Shown: positions 18,523 through 28,184 of the stretch, piece after piece
Layout: every line of letters begins with the position of its first letter
How positions within the stretch are numbered: the first letter of the stretch is position 1
DNA from: Nitrospira sp.
Lineage (GTDB): Bacteria; Nitrospirota; Nitrospiria; Nitrospirales; Nitrospiraceae
NCBI GenBank assembly: GCA_024998685.1
Contig: JACOEH010000029.1
Span: 1 to 59,674, forward strand
DNA: 59,674 bases
Direction of reading: 5' to 3'
Made by a program: the position numbers and the translations under genes
The notes under the pieces: generated by a model
The model's input: only the letters and a program-made list of their open reading frames with translations
What the model was told of the DNA's origin: nothing
The model's database searches: none

Positions 18523-19293
18523 TTACATACCATGAAACGGGGTGTTGTACTCAAAGATTGCTAATATTTCCTGATTGCCCTTTTTCCCTTTGATCGGAGA
18601 GACAATGATCTTCATTGTCTGCAGCCCCATTTGTGCCGCGAACCGTACAACTCTCTGGGCCGCCTCCGCTCGCTGTGCGTCGTCCCGCACGATGCCCCCC
18701 CGACCCACTTGCCCCTTTCCCACTTCAAACTGTGGTTTGATCAAGACAATGACATGGGCTGGAGAACGAAGAAATTGCGTGACGGGCGGAAGCACCTTCG
18801 TCAATGAGATAAACGAGACATCGATGACGACCAGATCAACCGGCTCCGGGATGGTGGAAGGAGCCATATAGCGAATGTTGGTCCGTTCGATCAGCACGAC
18901 GCGTGGGTCTTGCCGAAGCCGCCAATCGAACTGACCATATCCCACATCAACCGCGTAGACCCTCGCAACCCCCCTTTGGAGCAAACAGTCTGTGAACCCT
19001 CCGGTCGAGCACCCGACATCGAGACAGACCATTCCTTGAGGTGCGATCGAATAGGCGTCCAAGGCGGCCGCCAGTTTTTCTCCTCCCCGGCTGACGAACG
19101 GCTTGCTCTCTCCGATGATCTCGATGACTGCGTCGGTGGGAATCACCCTGGACGGCTTGTCGACGATCGCCCCGTTGCTCTTGACTTTACCCGCGAGAAT
19201 CATCCGAACGGCAACATCTCGGCTCTGCGCCAATCCCCGAGCCGTCAGCACATGGTCACAGCGATCTCTATCGCGCCGTTTGTTCGTGCCCAT
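18523..19293 (-). CDS. tlyA: TlyA-family rRNA methyltransferase
   Basis: About 256 aa, with an N-terminal S4 RNA-binding domain (VLTARGLAQSRDVAVRMILAG) and a C-terminal RrmJ-like methyltransferase (CLDVGCSTGGFTDCLLQRGV, YAVDVGYGQFDW, VVIDVSFISLTKVLP, LIKPQFEVGKG). Mycobacterial TlyA 2'-O-methylates 16S and 23S rRNA; the old name 'hemolysin' is misleading. The exact start is uncertain (ATG at 19293 or TTG at 19302). Confidence 0.9.
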   Translation of the reverse strand: MGTNKRRDRDRCDHVLTARGLAQSRDVAVRMILAGKVKSNGAIVDKPSRVIPTDAVIEIIGESKPFVSRGGEKLAAALDAYSIAPQGMVCLDVGCSTGGFTDCLLQRGVARVYAVDVGYGQFDWRLRQDPRVVLIERTNIRYMAPSTIPEPVDLVVIDVSFISLTKVLPPVTQFLRSPAHVIVLIKPQFEVGKGQVGRGGIVRDDAQRAEAAQRVVRFAAQMGLQTMKIIVSPIKGKKGNQEILAIFEYNTPFHGM

Positions 19294-19346
19294 GAGAATC
19301 AAAAGGAGGGAGTTCAGAAAAGAACGATGGTCAGAAGGATGACCTG

Positions 19347-19604
19347 TTATGAGTCTTCCGCGGATTCCGGTACGTCAATGTCATCGGACGTGAAGGCGCG
19401 TAACTGTTTCTTCCCATTCTTGTCCTGAACCAGAACTTCTACTTTCCGTTCGGCCTCTTCCAATACTCTTAAACAGTTCTTTGACAACCGGATACCTTCC
19501 TCAAAAATCTTTAGCGATTCATCGAGCGGCAGATCTCCCTTCTCTAATTCACCCACGATAGCTTCTAGTCTAGCCATCGCCTGTTCAAACTTCACTCCAG
19601 CCAC
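19347..19604 (-). CDS. xseB: Exodeoxyribonuclease VII small subunit
   Basis: 85-aa helical subunit of ExoVII. Family core FEQAMARLEAIVGELEKGDLPLDESLKIFEEG is clear, of which I read the start and end blocks directly. It ends in an acidic tail (DDIDVPESAEDS). It lies 57 bp downstream of xseA. Confidence 0.93.
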   Translation of the reverse strand: MAGVKFEQAMARLEAIVGELEKGDLPLDESLKIFEEGIRLSKNCLRVLEEAERKVEVLVQDKNGKKQLRAFTSDDIDVPESAEDS

Positions 19605-19661
19605 AACAATCTCCTTTTAAGCCGATACGCAGCTCATTATAACGAAGTCTCAGCCGGGCTT

Positions 19662-21077
19662 TTAATCCGATGGATCCAACTTGACTTCCTCCACGGTACA
19701 TCGAATCTGACCCCTGGCAAGACGTGCCAGAATCTCTTCCCCGACGGAGACCTGCCCGGCATCCCGAATGGTCTGGCGCCCAGGCATCGTCTCGAGAATC
19801 CCATAACCACGATCCAGAATGGCGAGCGGGCTCAGTCCGTTGAATCGGCCGAGATAGGCATGGGTATGCTCTGCCTTTCGTTTGAGGCCATGGTTCACGG
19901 CTGCGACCAAACGCGACCGCAACTGTGGAACGATCACCAGATCGCGACGCACCTGAAACACCGGACTCCTCGACATCAGTGCTTGCGTCCATGTTTGCGC
20001 ATTCACGATCGCTTGTCTCAGCCGTGCGCGGACGGCTTCTCGCATGCCTGTCACAGCGCCATCCACTTGCTGAGCTTCTTTGAGAACTCTAAACCGGATG
20101 CGTCCCATATGGGCAAGCAGAAGATCACGTCGCTGATGCTGTTCCCTGCATCGCGAGGTCATAGCTTGCCGACAGCGGGCGGTAAGCATACCCAGCCGCT
20201 CAGCCGTCTCTGTCAACACTGGGGCAACCATTTCTGCGGCAGCCGACGGTGTGGGAGCCCGTACGTCTGCCGCAAAGTCGGCCAGGGTCACGTCCGTCTC
20301 ATGTCCAACAGCCGAGACGATGGGAACCTGTGACGCGGCGATGGCTCGTACGACGGCTTCTTCGTTGAAGCTCCACAGATCTTCCAACGAACCACCGCCC
20401 CGTCCAATGATCATGACATCAACGACGCCCAGCCTGTTCAATGCCTGAATGGCGGCTGTGATCTGCTCAGCCGATCCAGGCCCCTGCACCTGTACAGGCG
20501 CGATGATGATGTTCAAGATGGGACAGCGACGGTGCAACACGGTGATCAAATCACGAACCGCCGCCCCGGTCGGCGAGGTTACGATTCCGACGGTCCTGGG
20601 GAACGTCGGTAATGATTGTTTGCCCTCCCTATCGAAAAGCCCTTCGGCCTCCAGACGACGCTTCAACTGCTCAAACGCCAACTGAAGGGCACCCCGCCCT
20701 TTGGGTTCAAGATGGTCGAGAATGACCTGATACTCTCCACGCGGCTCATACACAGAGAGTCGCCCTCGCACGACGACATGCAGCCCCTCCTCCAGGCCGA
20801 ACCTCAAACGAACGGCCGCCGAACGGAAGATCACCGCCCGGACCTGGCTCGCCTGGTCCTTGAGTGTACAGTAGAGATGCCCGGACACTGGCGCGCGCAG
20901 GTTCGAAATCTCCCCTTCAAGCCATATCTCGGCAAAGTCGGTTTCGAGTGAAAGCCGAACCATGGCTGTCAGTTCCGAGACGGTGAGGACTCGTCTCAAG
21001 ATCAACTCCGAAGGAGAAAGAGACGGGCGAGAGTACGTAGCCGTGCGACCTTTCCTTGAAGCTCGCAAGATACCCAT
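19662..21077 (-). CDS. xseA: Exodeoxyribonuclease VII large subunit
   Basis: Catalytic subunit that degrades single-stranded DNA to oligonucleotides. 471 aa: N-terminal OB fold (AEIWLEGEISNLRAPVSGH, YCTLKD), then the catalytic domain (VGIVTSPTGAAVRDLITVL, IIGRGGGSLEDLWSFNEE, SAVGHETDVTLADFAAD) and a helical C-terminus. The first 25 residues are not typical, so the true start may be downstream. Member of the rny-ymdB-xseAB set. Confidence 0.95.
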   Translation of the reverse strand: MGILRASRKGRTATYSRPSLSPSELILRRVLTVSELTAMVRLSLETDFAEIWLEGEISNLRAPVSGHLYCTLKDQASQVRAVIFRSAAVRLRFGLEEGLHVVVRGRLSVYEPRGEYQVILDHLEPKGRGALQLAFEQLKRRLEAEGLFDREGKQSLPTFPRTVGIVTSPTGAAVRDLITVLHRRCPILNIIIAPVQVQGPGSAEQITAAIQALNRLGVVDVMIIGRGGGSLEDLWSFNEEAVVRAIAASQVPIVSAVGHETDVTLADFAADVRAPTPSAAAEMVAPVLTETAERLGMLTARCRQAMTSRCREQHQRRDLLLAHMGRIRFRVLKEAQQVDGAVTGMREAVRARLRQAIVNAQTWTQALMSRSPVFQVRRDLVIVPQLRSRLVAAVNHGLKRKAEHTHAYLGRFNGLSPLAILDRGYGILETMPGRQTIRDAGQVSVGEEILARLARGQIRCTVEEVKLDPSD

Positions 21078-21131
21078 CGATCGCTGCGAGTTGATGGGGC
21101 CAGGGCTCGCAGACTATTGCAGCGTCTCCAC

Positions 21132-21911
21132 CTAATCGATGAGGCGAATTCGTTCAAATGAAATCGCCTTGCCCAAGCGAGGATCGAGTTCGAGCAGAAC
21201 CGCGCAAAAGACGGACGGTCCTGAAGCGACTTCAAATCTCCGCGGCATTGCGGTCAAAAACTTTTCAATCGCCAATTCTTTTTTGACGCCGATCACCGAA
21301 TGGAGAGGTCCCGTCATGCCGATATCCGTGATGTACGCAGTGCCCTTCGGGAGGAGTTGTTCATCGGCGGTTTGGACATGCGTATGCGTCCCGACGACAG
21401 CGATCACTTCCCCGTCCAGGAAATGCCCCATGGCCATCTTTTCAGATGTGGCCTCCGCATGCATGTCGACGACGATCGCGGAGGTCTCGCGCTTCAACCG
21501 TGACAACTCGCGTTTAGCCGTCTGAAACGGGCAATCGATCGTCGGCATATACACTCGACCCATCAGCTGCAGAACTGCCAGCCTCTCCCCGCCTGCAGTC
21601 TCAATGACGACACTCCCGTTTCCCGGGACTCCCGCCGGATAGTTCGCCGGCCGCAACAAACGAGGTTCTCGGGAAAAGTAATCGACCGCCTCTTTCTTGT
21701 CCCAGGCATGATTTCCGGTCGTGATAACCGATATGCCTGTTTCGAACAGTTCCTCGGCCAACTCAGGCGTGATCCCGAAGCCTCCGGCCAAGTTTTCACC
21801 GTTGGCAACGACCGCATCGATACGGTGCTGTACGATCAGCCGAGGCACCGCCCGAGCGACAGCCCGGCGGCCCGGCTCTCCCATGATGTCCCCGATGCAT
21901 AGCACCTTCAT
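21132..21911 (-). CDS. YmdB-type metallophosphoesterase
   Basis: 259-aa phosphodiesterase of the TIGR00282/YmdB family, active on 2',3'-cyclic nucleotides in Bacillus. Metal-binding motifs: CIGDIMGEPGR, VVANGENLAGGFG, TTGNHAWD and GTHTHVQTADE. The start overlaps the rny stop as ATGA, so the two are translationally coupled; rny-ymdB adjacency is common in bacteria. Confidence 0.9.
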   Translation of the reverse strand: MKVLCIGDIMGEPGRRAVARAVPRLIVQHRIDAVVANGENLAGGFGITPELAEELFETGISVITTGNHAWDKKEAVDYFSREPRLLRPANYPAGVPGNGSVVIETAGGERLAVLQLMGRVYMPTIDCPFQTAKRELSRLKRETSAIVVDMHAEATSEKMAMGHFLDGEVIAVVGTHTHVQTADEQLLPKGTAYITDIGMTGPLHSVIGVKKELAIEKFLTAMPRRFEVASGPSVFCAVLLELDPRLGKAISFERIRLID

Positions 21912-23488
21912 TTGGCGTATTCCACGTATCGGCTTTCTCGAATGACCGTAACCTTGATCTGTCCCGGATAGGTCAACTCCTGCTCGATTTTCTTAGCAAG
22001 TTCACGAGAAAGTTGGAAAGACTCGGCATCGGTAATGTCTTCTTGCCGCACAATGACGCGAATTTCACGCCCGGCTTGGATGGCGTACGCTTTCTGCACT
22101 CCCTTGTGACCGGTTGCCAGCGATTCCAGCTTTTCCAACCGCTTCACATAGGACTCAAGAGCTTCCCGCCGTGCGCCAGGCCGTGCCGCCGACAGCGCCT
22201 CAGCAGCCGCCACCAAGACACTCTCCGGACAGATCGGCTCCACCTGCTCATGGTGCGCGGCGATCGCATTGACAATTTGGGGAGATTCTCCGTATTTCTT
22301 GGCAATTTCGGCCCCCAGCATGGCATGCGGCCCCTCTTCTTCATGGCTGACCGCCTTGCCGATGTCATGAAGCAAGGCTCCTCGCCGAGCCAGTCTGACA
22401 TCGAGACCCAGCTCCGACGCCATGATGCCGCAAATATACGATGCTTCGCGGGCATGATAGAGGTTATTTTGCCCGTAGCTCGTTCGATACTTGAGACGTC
22501 CCAACACTTTGATCAATTCAGGGTGAAAATCTGAAAGTCCCAGCTCAAAAATAATTTTTTCCGCCTCTTCATACATCAGCTTATCGATGTCGACCTTGAC
22601 CTTTTCGACAATTTCCTCGATGCGCGTGGGATGGATGCGCCCATCGTGCATCAGCCGTTCCAGCGACACTTTGGCAATCTCGCGCCGCAACGGATCGAAC
22701 CCGGAAATAATCACAGCTTCTGGGGTTTCATCGATGATCAGATCAATGCCCGTCGCCGCTTCGAGCGCACGGATATTCCGTCCCTCCCGGCCGATGATTC
22801 GTCCTTTCATGGCGTCGTTTGGAATGGGAACCACCGAGATCGTGGATTCCGATACGTAGTCGCGAACGACGCGTTGAATCGAAGTGGTAATGATCTCTCG
22901 AGCTTCTCGTTCGGCATTCTCACGGGCTTCTTCGATCGTTCGTTTGGCTATACCTACGGCATCAAGTTTCGCCTGCGATTCCATTTCGAGGATTAATTGT
23001 TTTTTGGCTTCATCAGCCGTCATCCCGGCCACCCGCTCCAGCGCGTCGCGATGTTCGCGCTCAGCCTTGGCGCAGGCAGACTCTTTGACCGTCAGACCTT
23101 CTTCTCGTTTCGCGAAATCCGCCTCGCGCTTGCGGGACTCATTGTCCCGCTTTTCCAGAGCGGCAAGCTTTCCGTCGAGCCCCCCTTCTCGTTGGATAAG
23201 ACGTTTCTCCATCACCGAGAGTTCACCAAGCTTGGCTTTCTGCTCTTCTTCGAATCCAGACTTTGCTTTGAATACCAAGTCCTTGGCTTCGAACCTCGCT
23301 TCCTTGAGAATATTATCTGCTTCTCGTTGTGCATTCTGTACAACTTGCTTGGCCAAATCTTCAGCCGCGGCCTGTTTGGCGTCGGTCATCCGCCTTCGCA
23401 CGCGCTCAAACACCCCTGCACCAATCACGGCGCCGAAGATCACCGAAAGAATAATGTAAACGACAGTTGCAGTAGAAATGAGACTCAC
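21908..23488 (-). CDS. rny: Ribonuclease Y
   Basis: Membrane-anchored endoribonuclease that starts mRNA decay. 526 aa: N-terminal membrane helix (VVYIILSVIFGAVIGAGVF), a long charged coiled coil to about residue 200, a KH domain (GRIIGREGRNIRALEAATG) and an HD domain (LLHDIGKAVSHEEEGPHA, then AIAAHHEQVEP). The start is GTG. It lies downstream of zapB-zapA after a gene-free stretch of about 550 bp. Confidence 0.96.
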   Translation of the reverse strand: MSLISTATVVYIILSVIFGAVIGAGVFERVRRRMTDAKQAAAEDLAKQVVQNAQREADNILKEARFEAKDLVFKAKSGFEEEQKAKLGELSVMEKRLIQREGGLDGKLAALEKRDNESRKREADFAKREEGLTVKESACAKAEREHRDALERVAGMTADEAKKQLILEMESQAKLDAVGIAKRTIEEARENAEREAREIITTSIQRVVRDYVSESTISVVPIPNDAMKGRIIGREGRNIRALEAATGIDLIIDETPEAVIISGFDPLRREIAKVSLERLMHDGRIHPTRIEEIVEKVKVDIDKLMYEEAEKIIFELGLSDFHPELIKVLGRLKYRTSYGQNNLYHAREASYICGIMASELGLDVRLARRGALLHDIGKAVSHEEEGPHAMLGAEIAKKYGESPQIVNAIAAHHEQVEPICPESVLVAAAEALSAARPGARREALESYVKRLEKLESLATGHKGVQKAYAIQAGREIRVIVRQEDITDAESFQLSRELAKKIEQELTYPGQIKVTVIRESRYVEYAK

Positions 23489-23589
23489 CCCCTTGCTTGA
23501 AAACAGTCAGATCAGATGAGCTTACCCCGGCACTCGCACCCTGCCCCAGATTGACTGGGATGGGCACGAATCACGATGTGAGGTGAAGA

Positions 23590-23760
23590 ATGGAGAAGCC
23601 TTAGGAGACCGTGAGTCGTCTTACCTGGAAACGCAGGAGATCGTCCGGGTACGATACCACACCGGTTAAGTTTCTCTGTTTGCCCCTCCTCGGCTGTCGG
23701 TTTCCAGGCACTTGCCATTGGAGAGGGGCAGCTATCGAAACAGGTATGGAAAGTAGATAC
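23590..23760 (-). ncRNA. Candidate structured RNA between zapA and rny (6S-like by position)
   Basis: The 552-bp interval 23489-24040 has no convincing gene. Within it, CCTGGAAAC at 23624-23632 is matched by its perfect complement at 23700-23708. TGCCCCTC at 23681-23688 is matched by GAGGGGCA at 23723-23730. The two pairings interleave, so they exclude each other or form a pseudoknot. A 6-bp hairpin (CGGCAG/CTGCCG) lies just upstream near 23770-23786. 6S RNA lies next to zapA in many Gram-negatives, which is the reason for the suggestion. Ends and strand are not certain. Confidence 0.35.
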
Positions 23761-24040
23761 TCGTGCAGCCCGGCAGGTATCTGCCGACTCGCGTCAATTT
23801 CAGAAACTGGCCGTCGCATGGCCGATTGGAGTTCCCGCCCAAGCACGACCCCTACCATGAGTATCCACCAAATCAATACTTCGTATCCCATCAAATAAAC
23901 GTCTTCTGTGGTGCTCAACACTCGTTTCCAGTAAATCAACAATTGACGATATCACCCTTCTTCTTCATCTCTTCTTCATCTACACACTCACTTATCTACA
24001 TGATAACAAAGGAACTCTTCGAAAGCAAAGCGAATTACCG

Positions 24041-24337
24041 CTACCGAAAGAGCGATGTCGGCATCTGTTCGTCGATCGATTCCATCAGCGTCACCATTCG
24101 CCGTTCGACATCGGCCTCCCCTTGGATTCGTTTTTTCTCGGACTCAAACAGCTGATGGGCAAGGTTGATCGCCGTCAACACCGCCAACTTCGAGGGCGTC
24201 GTCGTCTTCATCCCTTCCGCCAGATGTTTCATATGATCGTCGACGAAATGGGCCAGCCGCCGGATATAGGCATCATCGCCGTCTCCTGTGATCGCGTACC
24301 GTTGACCATAAATTTCGACATCAATGGTCTTAGTCAA
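24041..24337 (-). CDS. zapA: Cell division protein ZapA
   Basis: 98-aa FtsZ-ring stabiliser. ZapA fold: VEIYGQRYAI near the start, then YIRRLAHFVDDHM, LAVLTAINLAHQLFE and a C-terminal coiled coil. The TTG at 24337 is chosen: AAGGAGG lies 7 nt before it and the IDVEIYG strand begins right after. It overlaps the end of the zapB-like gene by 8 bp. Confidence 0.87.
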   Translation of the reverse strand: MTKTIDVEIYGQRYAITGDGDDAYIRRLAHFVDDHMKHLAEGMKTTTPSKLAVLTAINLAHQLFESEKKRIQGEADVERRMVTLMESIDEQMPTSLFR

Positions 24338-24584
24338 TGGCCACCTCCTTAGGATCGTCGACACATTCGAGGAGCTCCATTTCACTCATGACTTTTTCGA
24401 TTCGCGCCTTGATGTCCATCCGTTCCTTTTCCCATTTTCGACTCATATCATCCTGCGCAGCCAACCGCTGGCGAGCTGTCTGGAGCTCCTCCTCCAATAA
24501 TGCATTCTTTCGTTTGAGTTCTTGGACGAGCTTCACCAAGTCACGAATTCGAGTTTCCAATGCATCAAGTCGATCCAACTCCAT
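24330..24584 (-). CDS. zapB: ZapB-like coiled-coil division protein
   Basis: 84-aa protein that is almost all coiled coil (heptads in LETRIRDLVKLVQELKRKN, then LEEELQTARQRLA). ZapB proteins of this length crosslink ZapA at the Z-ring; the gene directly precedes zapA and overlaps it, which supports the call, since the sequence itself is low complexity. ATG at 24584 with AAAGG upstream. Confidence 0.7.
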   Translation of the reverse strand: MELDRLDALETRIRDLVKLVQELKRKNALLEEELQTARQRLAAQDDMSRKWEKERMDIKARIEKVMSEMELLECVDDPKEVAID

Positions 24585-24625
24585 AATCAACCTTTCTTCG
24601 TTATTGCCCCTACGGATTGTGGCGC

Positions 24626-24654
24626 ACTATAAAAACTTCACAAGACCTTGTCAA
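24626..24654 (-). promoter_or_regulatory. Near-consensus sigma70 promoter of the zapB-zapA-rny unit
   Basis: On the minus strand TTGACA (24654-24649), a 17-nt spacer, then TATAGT (24631-24626). It sits 42 nt before the zapB start and its -35 overlaps the stop codon of the upstream slt gene. Confidence 0.75.
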
Positions 24655-26966
24655 GAAACGGTCTTTTGAACTCCTGCCAGACGCAGGTATTCCTTGTAGC
24701 TACGCAGGACGCGTTTGACGTATTGCCTGGTCTCCTGGTACTGGATCAACTCGACGAATTCGTCCTCGCTCCGTCCCTGATAGGTCGCCGCCCAGGTTCC
24801 CACAACGTTTGGGCCGGCATTGTACGCCGCGATCGTCTGCACCATATTGCCTGCAAACTGCGTAAACAGTTGCTCAACATACCGGGCCCCGATTCTGATA
24901 TTGATCTCTTGATCGAATAAATCTTCTCGGGATAGGTTTGGCAGGCGGTGTTGTTGAGCCACGGCGTTGGCGGTGGCAGGCATAACCTGCATCAATCCAA
25001 TCGCCCCGACGCGCGAGACCGCTCTCCAATCATATTGACTTTCTTCCCGAATGATCGCTGCAACAAGAAAAGGATCAACCCCCTTGGCTCCCGACATTTT
25101 AATCGTAGGGATCAATCCTGTGGGATAGGCCACATTCCAAAGTCCATCTGCAACCGCTCCGCCGGTTCGCTCCAGCTTCTCACGGAATCGGGACCGTACC
25201 AGGCGCAGGGCATGATGATAGGCGCCGACCTCGTTCAACATCATTGATAAGGCCGCCAACACCTCGGGATCACGGCTATACTGATCCGTCAACGCGCCGA
25301 GCTCTCTGGCGGCATCGCGCTCGAGGCCGAGTGTCCTGAGTTCCACCGCCCGCCGGTACGCCGGCTGTAGCTCGATCTGCATACGACTGCTGGTCGGGTT
25401 GTCCTGAACCGACAGCTGAGTTACCTCGGGGATAGACTGAGTGGACGAGGCAGCGACAACGGGGCCTTCCTGTTTCGCCTGCCCGGAAACCGACTGGTCC
25501 GTCTGTTCGTGCGCCAGCTGGCAGTAGTAGGTATACGGAAACCGTTGACAGAGGAGGGCAAACAGTTCTTTTGACTTCACACCATCCACATAGCCGTAGG
25601 AACGAGCAGTCCAGTAGAGCGCCTGGGGTTCAAAATCGTTGTCCTTCTGATCGACGAGCTGGCTCCACGCGGTGATCGCCTCCCGATAACGAGCCGTTCG
25701 GTAAAGCACCCACCCTTCCCGCCATTGTCCTTCCGCTCGTTGAGAAGCCGGTTCTCCGAACTTGGCCACCTGTCGATATCTTGCGATCGCCTCATCGAAT
25801 CGCGCCTCATCTTCCAACCAAATCCCGGCAAATAAATTGATCTGCCCTTTTTGTTCGGGAGTCATCGTTCGCTTCGGGACCGTCCGGCAGAGATCCAATA
25901 ACTTTTCCCCGAGTCCTTGTCTGAGATAAACCCTCCCCAGCCATACGCTCGCTTCATCCGATCGAGGTCCTTGTTCTGTGGTCAGTGCATGGAAGGTGTC
26001 GCGTGCCTGATCGTAAAGCTTCAGCCGGACTTGGGCGACCCCTAATTTAAACTTGGCATCCAAGCGCTGTGGAGACGATGAATCTTGCGCCAAGAACTTT
26101 TTCAACTCCTCGATTGCTTCCGCGTGGAGCGACTGGCCGAGAAAAGCCTGGGCGCGCTCGTAATGTACGTCGGGCGCCGCTATCCACGGTCCTCCTCCAA
26201 TGCTTCCGAGCAGAGTCTCGGCTTCCTTGCCTTCTTTTGTCTGCGGAAATTTCGTCCAAAGCTGCTTCAGCGTTTCTCGTGCTTCCGTCAATTGATTCTC
26301 TCGAAGATAACAAGACGCCAGCCGCAACCAAGCCTGAGAAATCTGCGGGTCTTTATCATTGACATTGACGGCCTTGACGAACCAGGACACGGCCTCGGGA
26401 CAGCTGGACGCCTGATACCATGCTTCCCCGGCACGGAGCGCCACCTGATTGAGAAGATTGGAATCAGGAACCGCTTGCGGCACTCCTTCAAACATGGCGG
26501 CCGCTTCTCTTCCATCCCCTAAGCGCAGCAACGCCTCTCCCATCCAAAATCGGATATAATCATCGAGCACGAGAAAGTCCCGCTGGGCTGCTCGAAGGTA
26601 TGGTAGAGCGCCTCCGGGATTCCGATCGATCAAGATCACCCCGGACAGTAATCCGGCACGTTTGGCCCACAGGGTGGTGGGAAATTCCTCCATGACCTTT
26701 CGGAGACGTTCCAGCTTGAGCGCCACTACTTGATCTTTCGTCAGAGCACGACCCAGCCGCTCCTTCGGCCAGGTCGCCGCCGTAAAGCAATCCTCCGCCG
26801 TCATACAACCATTGGTCGCCGATTGTTCGGACGTCTCAACTTGCGCCGTATATCCGATGCCGGAGAGAAAACATCCGAATGCGAGCGCCAGGCCGGATAC
26901 AACCGCCGGCCTGCAGCCACCGATCGGACGATACGTATTAGGGATCTTCATAACGGCCTGCGACAT
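24651..26966 (-). CDS. Soluble lytic murein transglycosylase (Slt70-like)
   Basis: 771-aa periplasmic enzyme cleaving peptidoglycan glycan strands to 1,6-anhydro products. N-terminal signal segment (AVVSGLALAFGCFLSGIG), a long helical TPR-like superhelix, and a C-terminal SLT domain. The catalytic Glu lies in AAIIREESQYDWRAVS, followed by GAIGLMQVMPATA and the late AAYNAGPNVV. A TATAAT box lies 12 nt before the start and no Shine-Dalgarno is seen. Divergent from rlmN. Confidence 0.9.
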   Translation of the reverse strand: MSQAVMKIPNTYRPIGGCRPAVVSGLALAFGCFLSGIGYTAQVETSEQSATNGCMTAEDCFTAATWPKERLGRALTKDQVVALKLERLRKVMEEFPTTLWAKRAGLLSGVILIDRNPGGALPYLRAAQRDFLVLDDYIRFWMGEALLRLGDGREAAAMFEGVPQAVPDSNLLNQVALRAGEAWYQASSCPEAVSWFVKAVNVNDKDPQISQAWLRLASCYLRENQLTEARETLKQLWTKFPQTKEGKEAETLLGSIGGGPWIAAPDVHYERAQAFLGQSLHAEAIEELKKFLAQDSSSPQRLDAKFKLGVAQVRLKLYDQARDTFHALTTEQGPRSDEASVWLGRVYLRQGLGEKLLDLCRTVPKRTMTPEQKGQINLFAGIWLEDEARFDEAIARYRQVAKFGEPASQRAEGQWREGWVLYRTARYREAITAWSQLVDQKDNDFEPQALYWTARSYGYVDGVKSKELFALLCQRFPYTYYCQLAHEQTDQSVSGQAKQEGPVVAASSTQSIPEVTQLSVQDNPTSSRMQIELQPAYRRAVELRTLGLERDAARELGALTDQYSRDPEVLAALSMMLNEVGAYHHALRLVRSRFREKLERTGGAVADGLWNVAYPTGLIPTIKMSGAKGVDPFLVAAIIREESQYDWRAVSRVGAIGLMQVMPATANAVAQQHRLPNLSREDLFDQEINIRIGARYVEQLFTQFAGNMVQTIAAYNAGPNVVGTWAATYQGRSEDEFVELIQYQETRQYVKRVLRSYKEYLRLAGVQKTVS

Positions 26967-27100
26967 TCGCCCGCGTTCATTATATACGGAGCCGTCAGCA
27001 ATGGAAGAAGTTTCAGGACCCCATGATGAACATGACCGTATGCGGTATGACTTCCGCTATGGTAGGCTTCTGCTTTTGAAATGAGTTTGCGGACTTGCCA

Positions 27101-28183
27101 ATGACTCTTCCCGTGACGACGCTCTTGAGCCTCACCGAACCACAGATGGTGAAGTTTGTCCGCACGCATCGCTGGCCTGACTATCGTGCAAAGCAAATCT
27201 TACGCTGGATCCATCAGCGACGACTTCGAACCATCACCGATATGACCGATCTCCCTATGCACGATCGCATAGCGATGTCTCAATCGGCCACGATCGGACG
27301 CTCGCCCGATGTCGCGGTTCTGTCGTCCCGGGACGGGACGCGTAAATTGCTGTTGACCCTCAACGACGGCATGTCGATTGAAGCCGTACTGATCCCGGAT
27401 GAGGATCGGCTGACGCTCTGCGTGTCAACTCAGGTCGGTTGTATGTTGGATTGCGGGTTTTGCCTGACCGGACGAATGGGACTTAAACGCAACCTCAAGC
27501 TTCATGAAATCATCGATCAGGTCCTCACCGCGCAAGATTTGCTGAGCTCCGATGAGCGTATGACGAACCTCGTGTTCATGGGGATGGGAGAGCCTCTGGC
27601 CAATTTGGACGGTCTCAAGGCTGCCGTGACCGCGTTGACCAACAAGGCGTGGGGCCTTGGGTGGTCGCGTAGACGCGTGACGGTGTCGACGGCGGGGCTG
27701 GCATCCCGTCTCCCGGACGTCGCGGCGCTGGGTGTAAATCTCGCCATCTCGCTCAATGCCACCACGGAAGAACAGCGGCGGGAGCTGATGCCTGCCGCGA
27801 GCGAAATCGCTTCACTGAGTGCTCTTCTGGCTGCCTGTCGCCGCTATCCGCTCGCCTCTCACCAACGACTGACCTTCGAATATGTATTGCTCGCCGGTGT
27901 CAACGATCATGCGACTGATGCCCGCCGACTCGTCCAATTGCTGAGAGGCATGCGGTGCAAAGTCAATTTGATTCCGTTCAATGAATTTCCAGCCAGCCCT
28001 TTCCATCGTCCGTCCGAACAAGCGATTCGTCGTTTTCAATCCATCCTCCGCGATGCCTGCCTCGATGCATTTGTTCGAAAGAGCCGTGGTCGGGACGTTT
28101 TGGGCGCCTGCGGACAACTTGGAGAACTCTCCGGCAACCGCTCCTCCTCCCTTACCTTGACACCTATTGAAACTCGTTGTTAG
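27101..28183 (+). CDS. rlmN: 23S rRNA (adenine-2503-C2)-methyltransferase RlmN
   Basis: Radical SAM enzyme methylating A2503 of 23S rRNA and A37 of some tRNAs. CxxxCxxC cluster motif is CMLDCGFC at about residues 114-121; GRMGLKRNL, VFMGMGEPLAN and SLNATTEEQR follow. The second methyl-carrying Cys is in GACGQL near the C-terminus. 360 aa, family-sized. ATG at 27101 chosen over an upstream TTG. Confidence 0.95.
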   Translation: MTLPVTTLLSLTEPQMVKFVRTHRWPDYRAKQILRWIHQRRLRTITDMTDLPMHDRIAMSQSATIGRSPDVAVLSSRDGTRKLLLTLNDGMSIEAVLIPDEDRLTLCVSTQVGCMLDCGFCLTGRMGLKRNLKLHEIIDQVLTAQDLLSSDERMTNLVFMGMGEPLANLDGLKAAVTALTNKAWGLGWSRRRVTVSTAGLASRLPDVAALGVNLAISLNATTEEQRRELMPAASEIASLSALLAACRRYPLASHQRLTFEYVLLAGVNDHATDARRLVQLLRGMRCKVNLIPFNEFPASPFHRPSEQAIRRFQSILRDACLDAFVRKSRGRDVLGACGQLGELSGNRSSSLTLTPIETRC

Positions 28184-28184
28184 C

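Noticed and set aside
19585-19992. 135-codon minus-strand frame between xseA and xseB
   Set aside because: It overlaps the end of xseA in another frame and shows no independent support.
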